A stretch of DNA of 64,000 nucleotides, from contig NZ_VCKX01000002.1 of assembly GCF_005889725.1 (NCBI RefSeq), positions 1 through 64,000 of the forward strand, in the 5' to 3' direction. The notes under the pieces were generated by a model. That model searched no databases. It saw only the letters and a list, made by a program, of their open reading frames with translations, and was not told the origin of the DNA. Position numbers and translations under genes: made by a program. The stretch is from Nonomuraea zeae. GTDB taxonomy: Bacteria > Actinomycetota > Actinomycetes > Streptosporangiales > Streptosporangiaceae. Shown piece after piece: positions 16,818 through 24,807 of the stretch (position 1 is the stretch's first letter; every line of letters starts with the position of its first letter).

Positions 16818-17739
16818 TGACGGGCAAAAGGTTCGACGGCGCACCGAGGTCTGGGCGGCGGCCGTGGGTCAGCAGTTCGTCCATCCCGGCAATCTCCAAG
16901 CTGCGAGAGCCGTATTCGATGGCAACGACGTTCAGGAGGGAGTGCGTCTCGACCGGCGCAGTCTCCGCGCCCTGCTGAACGACTGCGAGGCGGGAGACAA
17001 ACGCGCATGGGTGATCCTGGTGCGTCAGCACCTGCTCGCAGGAATGGTCAACGCTCCGGAGAAGTTCATCACCCCCGGACAGGGATCCGAGGTCGCCGAG
17101 AATCGCAAGGGCGTGCGACGCGCGCCCCGCAACGCCCTCGCCGCGCTCACCCGTGCCTTCGACAAGCCCGATCATCCGGACGTCACCCCCGCGCTGCTGC
17201 TCTCCTTCGCTCGTTCAATCCTCCAGGCGCCCGACAACGTCGACGGCGTCCTCGGCGAGGCTTCTGGCACCTTCCTCGCCCCTGATGCCCAGGGGCATCC
17301 TCAGCCCCGCGTCCTGGCTGACAAGACATGGTTCGACAGCCTCTTTCCCAAGCTCCCCGTCAGCCCCGAGAAGGGCTCCCACGACCCGGCCCAGCAACCG
17401 GACGAGGACGACAACAGTCGGGATGAGCAAGACCTGGAACCTGACACCTACACTCGCGACCAGTACGAGAGCCAGCACACTCGGATGACGCGCCTGCGAG
17501 CCGACCTGATCAATCAAGTACGCGCAGTTCAGGTCGCCGTCGACGCCGCCGCCGAGCAGGCCAACGCACTCAAGACGCTGATCGAGGATGCCGTGAACGC
17601 TCGTATCCTTTCGGGAGCCAGCATTGAGCCTGCGGAAGTCCAGATGATTCACGCGAAGAACATCAAGGACATCCGGAAGGCCGCCGAAAACCTGGCTGGA
17701 CCACTGGGTGAGGCGGCGTTCGCGGTGATGGACCTGTGA
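16786..17739 (+). CDS. Unknown protein, probably the continuation of the preceding gene
   Basis: A 317-residue reading frame with no family I recognise. It is mostly helical, with a charged linker (about 195-225) and a C-terminal helix pair. The frame remains open upstream of the ATG at 16786 back to a stop at 16693, and the upstream codons have the GC3-rich pattern of real coding sequence. It is therefore probably the C-terminal part of the protein beginning at 15258, separated by a single-base shift. If it is separate, the start ATG 16786 overlaps the preceding gene by 32 nt. Its stop overlaps the next start (GTGA). Confidence 0.55.
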   Translation: MEAPWSVGNGNDGQKVRRRTEVWAAAVGQQFVHPGNLQAARAVFDGNDVQEGVRLDRRSLRALLNDCEAGDKRAWVILVRQHLLAGMVNAPEKFITPGQGSEVAENRKGVRRAPRNALAALTRAFDKPDHPDVTPALLLSFARSILQAPDNVDGVLGEASGTFLAPDAQGHPQPRVLADKTWFDSLFPKLPVSPEKGSHDPAQQPDEDDNSRDEQDLEPDTYTRDQYESQHTRMTRLRADLINQVRAVQVAVDAAAEQANALKTLIEDAVNARILSGASIEPAEVQMIHAKNIKDIRKAAENLAGPLGEAAFAVMDL

Positions 17740-18206
17740 AGGCGGACTGCTGCCCCGAGCCGATCGCGGGCCCCGTCATCACCGGCCACTCCCTCGTGTG
17801 TGCCCGTGCCGCACTGGGCCCGCTGGCTCAGGCCGGTTTACCACAACCTATGGACCTCAGCGTCAAGTCCCGGCGAGCCACCCTGGAGAGGCTCGCCGAC
17901 GTTCTCACGGCCTTGTATTTGGTCGTCGACGCTTCGGACCACCTACGCTGGCTCGGCAAGGCATACCGAGATGGGGGTGTAACCCAGCGCTTGCGCGAGC
18001 ACTTGATGCACCCTGAGCGGGAGCGTGTCTTCGCTGCGGTCTACGCCCTCGAGGCCGATCCCAGTTACCTGGAGGCGCCCCTTGCCTGTGCCGAAGGAAA
18101 GGCGGCTGATCTGCTCCAAATCCGCGGTCGACTGGGCCCTCGAACATGGCCAACTGCTACTAGATGGAACCAGCTCGTAGCTGCTGCCATCCCACGCTCG
18201 TCTTAG
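17736..18206 (+). CDS. Unknown 156-residue protein, third gene of the operon
   Basis: Not recognised. GTG 17736 overlaps the stop of the preceding gene (GTGA), so it is translationally coupled and probably works with the product of 15258-17739. It contains mostly α-helix-forming sequence with no membrane segment or clear catalytic motif. It ends just before a hairpin shared with the convergent HNH gene. Confidence 0.6.
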   Translation: MKADCCPEPIAGPVITGHSLVCARAALGPLAQAGLPQPMDLSVKSRRATLERLADVLTALYLVVDASDHLRWLGKAYRDGGVTQRLREHLMHPERERVFAAVYALEADPSYLEAPLACAEGKAADLLQIRGRLGPRTWPTATRWNQLVAAAIPRSS

Positions 18207-18216
18207 CGGTCTCAAC

Positions 18217-18256
18217 GTCGCCGGCTCCGACACCTGAGCAGTGCGGTGCCGGCGAC
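18217..18256. terminator. Hairpin between convergent genes
   Basis: GTCGCCGGC (18217-18225) and GCCGGCGAC (18248-18256) form a perfect 9-bp stem around a 22-nt loop. It sits between the unknown operon (+) and the HNH nuclease gene (-), and so could terminate both directions. No T-run. Confidence 0.45.
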
Positions 18257-18275
18257 CGCTCGCCGAGTATGCGAT

Positions 18276-19280
18276 CTACGACGGGATGTCGGCTTTGAAC
18301 GTGCGGGTGCGATGCCAAGCGAAGTACTTCTCACGCTCCTGCGTCCACCAGGACGTGGTGCGGCCCTTGAGGAACATGTTGACGTGTTCGGTCACGCCGG
18401 GGCCGGTGACAGCGGCACCGCTGGTGAGGATCTCGCCGCCGGTGCCGACGCTGATGTAGCCGTTCTCGTAGAGGGCGTCACAGCCGAGGATGCAGTTGAG
18501 CATGGCGACGTTGGCCAGGTCGCGGCGCTCGTCGTCGGAGCAGTGCATGCGCTTCTTGATGTGCGCGGCCACCAGCAGCCCGCGGTCAAGGGTCCGGCCG
18601 CACAGCGCGCAGACGCCGGTCTGGCCCGGCAGCAGGTGCCGCTTGAGGCGTTCCTGCTCCCCGCGCGCGGCGCGCAGGGCCTCACGCTCGAGTTCGCCGG
18701 TGAAGGACGGGATGTCCACCGCGTCGTCAGTGGGCGGCTCGCCCGATCCGATGGGCGGCGCGGCGCTGATGTCGAGCTGCGCGAGGTTGATCAGGTTGTC
18801 GGCGCCGATGCCGTCGACCACGGTGGGGTTCTGCACGAACCATCGCGGGCTGGTCACGGTGGGCAGGGCCTCCCGCACCTCGGCGATGGGAATCTGGCAG
18901 CCGCGCACCTCGTCCAGGGCATACATGTACTCCCACGTCTGCTCCTTGTGGTCACGGCCCCACAGCCGCTCCGCGAGAGCCTCGTTGTGGAAGGTGTGGG
19001 TGACCAGCCCGCCCAAGTACAAGTGGTGGTCGCCGTAGAAGAACACGTAGTCGCCGCGGCGCAGCTTCCTGATCCTGCCGACGTTGACGTTGTTGGTGCC
19101 GGGGGTGACGCCCCACAACGGCGCGGCGCCGGAGGGGTAGAGCCGCAGCAGAAGGGCCAGGTCGCCACCGTTGAGCAGGTCGGCGTGCGCCGCGAGGTCG
19201 ACGTGATTGTGGATGGTGTCCTCGTAGTGGCGGGCGACCGAAGAGGTCTTCAGAGAGGCTGGCTGCAACATCACGAGCAT
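18276..19280 (-). CDS. HNH endonuclease with N-terminal PUA/EVE-like domain (candidate modification-dependent nuclease)
   Basis: 334 residues. The N-terminal half has the PUA-like pattern PLWGVTPGTNNVNVGRIRKL, then LRRGDYVFFYGDHHLYLGG, as in EVE domains that flip and read modified bases. The C-terminal half is an HNH nuclease: CALCGRTLDRGLLVAAHIKK supplies the zinc Cys pair and the catalytic His, followed by NVAMLNCILGCDALYENGYI. EVE/PUA-HNH fusions such as VcaM4I cut DNA with modified cytosine, so this protein probably restricts modified invading DNA (type IV). ATG 19280 follows AAGGAG. Domain calls are by eye; the recognised modification is unknown. Confidence 0.7.
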   Translation of the reverse strand: MLVMLQPASLKTSSVARHYEDTIHNHVDLAAHADLLNGGDLALLLRLYPSGAAPLWGVTPGTNNVNVGRIRKLRRGDYVFFYGDHHLYLGGLVTHTFHNEALAERLWGRDHKEQTWEYMYALDEVRGCQIPIAEVREALPTVTSPRWFVQNPTVVDGIGADNLINLAQLDISAAPPIGSGEPPTDDAVDIPSFTGELEREALRAARGEQERLKRHLLPGQTGVCALCGRTLDRGLLVAAHIKKRMHCSDDERRDLANVAMLNCILGCDALYENGYISVGTGGEILTSGAAVTGPGVTEHVNMFLKGRTTSWWTQEREKYFAWHRTRTFKADIPS

Positions 19281-19403
19281 GAATCACGCTCCTTGGGGGT
19301 GAACGGCGTTGCCCGTGGCGGGCGGGCGCTAGACGGGGCGGGGCTGCGCTCCATGAGCCCTGCCGGCCATACAGACCGGGGGAAAGCCAGAAGTGACAGC
19401 GGG

Positions 19404-19418
19404 CACTCCTAGGGAGTG
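19404..19418. promoter_or_regulatory. Inverted repeat CACTCC-TAG-GGAGTG
   Basis: A perfect 6-bp inverted repeat with a 3-bp centre lies 124 bp upstream of the HNH gene start and about 90 bp past the end of the nuclease-helicase gene. This could be an operator for the HNH gene. Confidence 0.3.
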
Positions 19419-19507
19419 ATCAGCCTCATAGGGAAGGTGTACCACCTGCCGCCGACAATTTCGCGGGCTTTTCCGCCCCCTGTTGAGGCTCCGGTGTCCG
19501 GCCCGCC

Positions 19508-21409
19508 TCACGGGCTGGTCATGGGTACGCCGTCGAGGCCGAGCAAGGGGATCTTCAGGCTGGCCAACCACAGGTTGGTGGGCCGGTCGACGGCGTACAG
19601 CACCGTGCCGCGCATGCCGCGGGTGGCCAGCACCCGGTAGGTGTTGCGGGCCACCATGTCGAAGTTGCGTGCGCCGCGCTGGTCGTCGTCCTGGTTACGG
19701 ACCCGCTCGGCCACCCACCTGTCCGTCCGCCAGACGAGGTCAGGGCCGACGATGACGCCGGCGTAGTCGTATTCGAAGCCCTGGGCGCTGTAGACGCAGC
19801 CGATCTGCCCGTACCCGCCCGGGTCCGTGGCCCACAGGGGCCAGGGCGGAATGCGCCCCAGGTGCTTCTTGGCCTGCAGGTTCCATGGGCGCCGCCATTC
19901 CTCGATCTCGACGTCCAGCGGCAGGGCGCCGTCGTCCTTCGGCGGATTCCAGGGCCAGCAGAAGCCCGCCGCGATGCGGGCCTTGTGCTTGTTGCGCATC
20001 TGCTCGTTGAGGAAGACCTCCATGGCGGCGGGTGTCGGGGCGACGTAGAGCTCGTATCCCTCGACCGGCCGCCAGACCGGCAGGTCCTGGCCGGGGCGCA
20101 GCCCGAACAGCCGTCCGACCCAGTCGACGTAGGCCGGGGACCCGCCGCAGCGGAACTGGTGCCGCAGGTTGATCTGGTGGACGTCGCAGCCGAGGCGTTC
20201 GGCCGCGTCGCGAATCATCTCGACCGATCCCACCTCCCCTCGGCGGACGATCTGGTGCTCGTCGAGCAGGAACACCGGCACTTGGGCGGCGTCGATCAGT
20301 TCGTCCACCTGAAGGGGCGGCTCGCGGAGGTCGTCGTCGCCGCGGCGGTTGCGGGAGGTCTCGCGGACACGGTGCGCCTCGTCCGCGATGAGCACGTCGA
20401 TGTCGTTGGGGGTGGCGTCGGCGAAGGTGTTGAAGTAGGTGAAGCCTCCGCGCTCATCGCCGGCCAGCCCGGCGTACCTCCACAGCGTCTGGGTGAAGGA
20501 CCGGCTTCCGGTGGCGTGGAAGGCCCGCACGCCCTGCCGGTTGAACGCGCCGAGCAACTCGACCGCGATCACGCTCTTGCCGGTTCCCGGTCCGCCCACG
20601 ATGAGCACGACCTCCTTGCGGGTGCCGCGCCTGCTCGTGGCCACCAGACGCCTGACGTAGTCGTAGGCCTCCCGCTGCTCGTCCAGCAGAGGGAAGACCT
20701 GTCGCCCGTGCGCGGCGTCGGCGACCCTGGTCATCAACCCCTCGGTCGAAGTCACCGGGGCCTCCAGCAGGAACTGGGCGTGCTCGGCCGCCTTCTTCGG
20801 CGACAGCAGTCGCAGCAGCGTCTCCTTGAACGCGTCTCGCTGATCGCCGCCGAACAGGGTGACCCACCCCGCGATCTCGTCGCCAAGTCCCTGCGCACGA
20901 GGCTTGATCGTCTCGACGTAGCGGCCTTCGGCGTTGTGCAGGTTCACGATCCCGCTGATGGTCGCGTCGCGCAGCAAGGGCACGTAGCTGGTGAGCACCT
21001 GGCGGTAGCCCCAGACCTGCGTCGCGGGGTGCAGCTGCGGCTTGCCGTCCCTGCTGATGCGGACCATGTCGCCGTCGGGCTGCACCCAGGACCACTGCTT
21101 GTTCTCCACCACCACGATCGACATGCGTCGTTCGTCCTTCGGGTGCGCGCCGACGAGCACCATGTCCATGCGCACGTCGGTGATCGGAGCTTTCAGCTCC
21201 AGCAGCACCTGCACGTCCCCGAGCCCCGCTTCCAGCAGAAGCTGCACCACCGTGGGGATGCTGCCGGCCCAGGAGCGCACCTCAGGGGCACCCGGCTCCT
21301 GCCACAGGACCTCCTCGAACCGCCTGGCGAGCTCACCGGGGAAGCCTCCATCGGCGAGGGCGGCGGCGAGTTCGCTGGCACTGTTCTGGTACAGGCACTG
21401 CAACGCCAC
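19508..21409 (-). CDS. DUF2075-family helicase with N-terminal PD-(D/E)XK-like nuclease domain
   Basis: 633 residues. Walker A GGPGTGKS is at 272-279 and Walker B-like DVLIADEAHR is near 350. RGMRGTVLYAVD near the C-terminus matches the helicase end of DUF2075/SF1-like proteins. The N-terminal ~200 residues contain D82 (DMVLVG) and E102-N-K104 (VVVENKQW), spaced as in a PD-(D/E)XK nuclease. Such nuclease-helicase fusions are common in phage-defence islands, but I know of no precise reaction for this one. GTG 21409 follows AAGGAG, the same site used by the HNH gene downstream, with which it may form a unit. Confidence 0.75.
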   Translation of the reverse strand: MALQCLYQNSASELAAALADGGFPGELARRFEEVLWQEPGAPEVRSWAGSIPTVVQLLLEAGLGDVQVLLELKAPITDVRMDMVLVGAHPKDERRMSIVVVENKQWSWVQPDGDMVRISRDGKPQLHPATQVWGYRQVLTSYVPLLRDATISGIVNLHNAEGRYVETIKPRAQGLGDEIAGWVTLFGGDQRDAFKETLLRLLSPKKAAEHAQFLLEAPVTSTEGLMTRVADAAHGRQVFPLLDEQREAYDYVRRLVATSRRGTRKEVVLIVGGPGTGKSVIAVELLGAFNRQGVRAFHATGSRSFTQTLWRYAGLAGDERGGFTYFNTFADATPNDIDVLIADEAHRVRETSRNRRGDDDLREPPLQVDELIDAAQVPVFLLDEHQIVRRGEVGSVEMIRDAAERLGCDVHQINLRHQFRCGGSPAYVDWVGRLFGLRPGQDLPVWRPVEGYELYVAPTPAAMEVFLNEQMRNKHKARIAAGFCWPWNPPKDDGALPLDVEIEEWRRPWNLQAKKHLGRIPPWPLWATDPGGYGQIGCVYSAQGFEYDYAGVIVGPDLVWRTDRWVAERVRNQDDDQRGARNFDMVARNTYRVLATRGMRGTVLYAVDRPTNLWLASLKIPLLGLDGVPMTSP

Positions 21410-21566
21410 GAGAGCGCTCCTTCGAGACGACGCCGGCCAGCGCGGTCGGCATACGCGAGCGGGGGGACGAAGGGTGGTGCGAGCCGCACTTTAGCGGCGA
21501 TCACTGACAGCCTGTGCGGGGCACAGTCGGCAATTCCGATCTTCTCAGGCTGCTGCTGAACCGAGT

Positions 21567-21599
21567 GATCCGCTCCTCCTGCGCGCGAAGGAGCGGATC
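21567..21599 (-). terminator. Hairpin downstream of rhuM
   Basis: GATCCGCTCCT (21567-21577) and AGGAGCGGATC (21589-21599) form a perfect 11-bp stem with an 11-nt loop. It lies 68 bp past the rhuM stop and would separate rhuM transcription from the nuclease-helicase gene. Confidence 0.55.
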
Positions 21600-21666
21600 G
21601 CTTGTCTCTGGCCGTACGCCATTCAGCTCCTGAAAGCCCCCTCCGACCTCAGGAACGGATGGACCG

Positions 21667-22752
21667 TCAGGGCTGCTGCTTGGACTGGTCCCGCAACGAC
21701 CGGACGTCCTGCTCGATGGCCTTCAAGTCGTCCACCGAGATGCCGGTCGCGACGGCTTCCCGCAGCAGGCGCGAGGTCTCCGCCTCGTGTTCCGCTTCCG
21801 CGAGCGCGGCGGCGATCTCCTTACGACGGGCGTCGAACACGGCGAACATCTGGCCGGTGCTGGCGAGCATGGCCTCGTGGGACACCTTGCCGGCCCCGTT
21901 CAGGACCTCGAAGTCGTTCATCTCGATGAAGCGGTCCGTCTGGCTGGCCCACTCCGCCATGGTCATGGTCTTGCGCCTGCGGGCCTGCAGTTCCGCGTAG
22001 TCGAGGAACTGCGTCGTCAGGATGTTGAGCATCTCCATCTCGTCGTGGTCGAGGTAGTTCTTGGAGACGCTGACGTCCGCCTTGCGCACCTTCTCGCCCT
22101 TCCAGCACGAGAGGCCCATGTTGGGCTTGTCGGGGTCGGCCCTGGCCACGATCAGCTCGGCCGCAGTGTGGCCAGTGACCGCGTACACCAGCTTGTTCTG
22201 GATGGTCGCGAAGAACGTGCTGGCGACGGGCGACTTCGAGTCGTAGTCCACGCTGGTGCTGAAGATGTCGCGCACCTTGAGGTAGAAGCGCTTCTCCGAG
22301 GCGCGGATGTCCCTGATGCGCGCGAGCAGCTCGTCGAAGTAGTCGACCCCCTTGGGGTCCTTGAGCCGCTCGTCGTCCATCACGAATCCCTTGACGAGGT
22401 ACTCGCGCAGCGTCGTGGTGGCCCACTGCCGAAACTGCGTACCCCTGGGAGAACGCACGCGGTATCCGACGGCAAGGATGACCTCGAGGTTGTAGCAGCC
22501 GACGGTGCGACGGACCAGACGGTCGCCCTCCTGCCGAACTAGAAAGAAATCCTTTCCAGTTGCGTCCTCCGCCAGTTCGCCGTCCTCGTAGATGTTGTGG
22601 ATGTGCTGCCCGATGTTCTGCGGCGTGACGCTGAAGAGCTCCGCCATCTCACTCTGTGACAGCCATACCGTGCCCTCCACTGCACGCATCTGGACCTGAC
22701 TGCGTCCGTCCTCCGTCGTGTAGAGGATGAGCTCCCCTGGAGCATCGGCCAT
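21667..22752 (-). CDS. rhuM: RhuM-family protein
   Basis: A 361-residue RhuM-family protein. Residues ~20-45 (VWLSQSEMAELFSVTPQNIGQH) are an HTH-like module. KDFFLVRQEGDRLVRRTVGCYNLEVILAVGYRVRS and the ATTTLREYLVKGF segment are the family core. IFSTSVDYD, FFATIQNKLVYAVTGHTAAELI and the C-terminal helices complete it. RhuM was first noted in a Salmonella pathogenicity island. The molecular function is not established, but the family is frequent in defence and toxin-antitoxin neighbourhoods. ATG 22752 follows AGGAGAGG. It is divergent from fic across 174 bp of AT-richer DNA. Confidence 0.9.
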   Translation of the reverse strand: MADAPGELILYTTEDGRSQVQMRAVEGTVWLSQSEMAELFSVTPQNIGQHIHNIYEDGELAEDATGKDFFLVRQEGDRLVRRTVGCYNLEVILAVGYRVRSPRGTQFRQWATTTLREYLVKGFVMDDERLKDPKGVDYFDELLARIRDIRASEKRFYLKVRDIFSTSVDYDSKSPVASTFFATIQNKLVYAVTGHTAAELIVARADPDKPNMGLSCWKGEKVRKADVSVSKNYLDHDEMEMLNILTTQFLDYAELQARRRKTMTMAEWASQTDRFIEMNDFEVLNGAGKVSHEAMLASTGQMFAVFDARRKEIAAALAEAEHEAETSRLLREAVATGISVDDLKAIEQDVRSLRDQSKQQP

Positions 22753-22865
22753 GAGGCCTCTCCTTGTCTCACATGAAACTGATCTCGACTTACCTACCGC
22801 CTCCGTTACCGATCCATTAGACACCAAGCTGGACACAGGTGTGGACATTGACTGAGTCATAACAA

Positions 22866-22898
22866 CAGGTAACGATCACTAAGAGTGCCTTTTACCTG
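22866..22898. promoter_or_regulatory. Inverted repeat in the rhuM-fic intergenic region
   Basis: CAGGTAA (22866-22872) and TTACCTG (22892-22898) are perfect inverted 7-mers, 19 bp apart, in the AT-richer gap between divergent rhuM and fic. The position suits an operator controlling one or both genes. Confidence 0.35.
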
Positions 22899-22926
22899 CT
22901 GATATACGTCAAGTAGGATTGGACAC

Positions 22927-24153
22927 ATGACGAGACATACCGTGCGGTCCCACCCTTGGATAGCGTTCGACTTCGACCCTCGGGAGCAGCTCGACTACCG
23001 TACGTGGATGCTCCTGGGAGAGGTGGTCTCCAAGGTCGCCCACATCGCAGGAGCGCCCCTGCAGCCGCAACTGGCCCACGACCTCAACCAGATCTTCTTG
23101 AGCAAGAGCGCCCACGCGACGACCCGCATCGAGGGCAACACCCTCTCGGAGGGGGAGGTGCTCCGACGGGTACGACAGGAACTGGACCTGCCGCCATCCC
23201 TCGAGTACCTCGGACAAGAGGTCGACAACATCGTTGACGCATACGACCTCATCGAATCCGATCTTCGCGGCAACAGGTCGCTCGCTCTGACCACGGATCG
23301 CATCAAGGAGCTCAACCGACTCGTCATGCGCGACGTGCCGGGCGCCGAGCGTGTGAAGCCAGGCGAGATCCGAACCGAGAACGTGCTCGTCGGCAATTAT
23401 CGAGGGGCGCCGCCTGGAGACTGCGAAGACCTCCTCGATCAGCTGTGCAGGTGGCTCCGTGTGATATCCAAAGTCGCCGGCCCTGAATTACAGCAGCCGG
23501 CCGCGATACTGTCGGCATTCCTCGCTCACCTCTACATCGCCTGGATCCACCCGTTCTGGGACGGGAATGGACGGACCGCTCGCTTGGTGGAGTATCAACT
23601 ACTCCTGCACGCGGGGGTGCCCAATCTCGCCGCGCATCTGCCGGCGAACTTCTACATGCGGACACGAACCCGCTACTACCAGGTGCTCGAGGAGAGCAGC
23701 ACCATCCTCCACGGGCCGACAGGATTTCTGTTCTATGCGCTGCAGGGCTTCGCAGACGAACTGCGGGAGCAGGTCAAGATGATCCAAGCGCAACAGCTGC
23801 TGGTGGCCTGGGTGAACTTCGTCCACGATTCAGTACCCGATGGGCACACTGCTGCCAGTGTGCGCCAGCGGCATCTGGTGCTGGACCTCCCCATCGGCGA
23901 ATGGACCAACATCAGCAAGATTCCGGAACTAACGCCCCGACTCGCCCGGGAGTACGCGGGCAAGACGCGAAGGACGGTGAGCCGCGACGTGAACACCTTG
24001 GAGGATCTGGGTCTCATCCTCAAGGGGCGTGGCCAGGTTCGCCCGTTCGTCGATCAAATGAGAGCCTTCTTGCCGCTGAAGGCTGAGATGCGCGAGCGGC
24101 GTATGCCGGAACCGTCACCCGAAGACCCTGGACACGTTCATTCCGTGTCGTAG
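22927..24153 (+). CDS. Fic-domain AMP-transferase with N-terminal inhibitory helix and C-terminal winged helix
   Basis: 408 residues. The catalytic motif HPFWDGNGRTAR (208-219) is intact, so the protein can be expected to transfer AMP (or another nucleotide moiety) to a hydroxyl side chain. TTRIEGN (65-71) matches the (S/T)xxxE(G/N) inhibitory motif, placing it in the self-inhibited class with the α-inh helix in the N-terminal domain. The last ~90 residues contain a winged-helix-like segment (LAREYAGKTRRTVSRDVNTLEDLGLI), suggesting DNA binding or autoregulation. It is divergent from rhuM. The target is unknown, and no separate FicA-like antitoxin gene is visible. Confidence 0.92.
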   Translation: MTRHTVRSHPWIAFDFDPREQLDYRTWMLLGEVVSKVAHIAGAPLQPQLAHDLNQIFLSKSAHATTRIEGNTLSEGEVLRRVRQELDLPPSLEYLGQEVDNIVDAYDLIESDLRGNRSLALTTDRIKELNRLVMRDVPGAERVKPGEIRTENVLVGNYRGAPPGDCEDLLDQLCRWLRVISKVAGPELQQPAAILSAFLAHLYIAWIHPFWDGNGRTARLVEYQLLLHAGVPNLAAHLPANFYMRTRTRYYQVLEESSTILHGPTGFLFYALQGFADELREQVKMIQAQQLLVAWVNFVHDSVPDGHTAASVRQRHLVLDLPIGEWTNISKIPELTPRLAREYAGKTRRTVSRDVNTLEDLGLILKGRGQVRPFVDQMRAFLPLKAEMRERRMPEPSPEDPGHVHSVS

Positions 24154-24174
24154 TGAAAGTATGACTCCCGTGGT

Positions 24175-24708
24175 TCAGGGTGTGATGCCTTGCCTGTCCA
24201 GCCAGTCATTCCACGCGGCCACCACTCCATTGGCCAGTACGAAGACGTCGTATCGTTGATCGTTCGACGACGCTACCCAGGTGTGGCCGACCAGGATGCT
24301 GGAGCGTGGGATCATCCTCAACCTGAGAGGGACGGCAGGGTCGGCAGGGCAGGTATCGGGCGTGAAGGCGACGTCGATGTCTTGGCTGGTGAAAACGGCA
24401 GGACTGCCAGGGATGCGTCCGTCTCTGAGGGTGAGGTGTTTGGTGCCGTTGCACAGGTCCGCGCACATGGCCAGGGCCGGGGTCGCGGTGATATGCCGTT
24501 CCAGGGCCTGGTTGGTGACAGCATCGAGGCCTGCGGCCTGGTCGTTCTTCAGCCAGTCCTTGAGATGGTAGGCGTCTTGGAAGAAGTGGTAGAGCCGGTC
24601 GCGCGCCTCGGCGGCATCAAGAGGTGAGGGGGCTGCGGTCTCGGCGAGCCGAGCGTGGCTCCGGAGCATGCGCTCGTACTGATCACGCCAACCCTCGGAT
24701 AGCGGCAT
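24175..24708 (-). CDS. Helical HEPN-like protein, function unknown
   Basis: 177 residues. The segment RLYHFFQDAYHLKDWLKND and the later ALAMCADLCNGTKHLTL are a pattern I recognise from uncharacterised proteins scattered through mobile elements. The helical content and the NGTKH end recall HEPN domains, but the R-x(4-6)-H catalytic motif is not clear. It lies convergent with fic (21 bp between stops). A role beside the neighbouring defence genes is inference. Confidence 0.6.
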   Translation of the reverse strand: MPLSEGWRDQYERMLRSHARLAETAAPSPLDAAEARDRLYHFFQDAYHLKDWLKNDQAAGLDAVTNQALERHITATPALAMCADLCNGTKHLTLRDGRIPGSPAVFTSQDIDVAFTPDTCPADPAVPLRLRMIPRSSILVGHTWVASSNDQRYDVFVLANGVVAAWNDWLDRQGITP

Positions 24709-24807
24709 CTTGTGCTTCCCTTTCCGCCCGGATGGGCGCTGTCACGTTCTCGCTGGGGGCGTTACGGTACGAGGCGCCATGACATTGCGCTGCCGGCGAT
24801 CTCCTGT

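Noticed and set aside
19862-21559. Plus-strand open frame of 565 codons opposite the nuclease-helicase
   Set aside because: Low-complexity shadow. The minus-strand protein has intact Walker motifs and a ribosome site.
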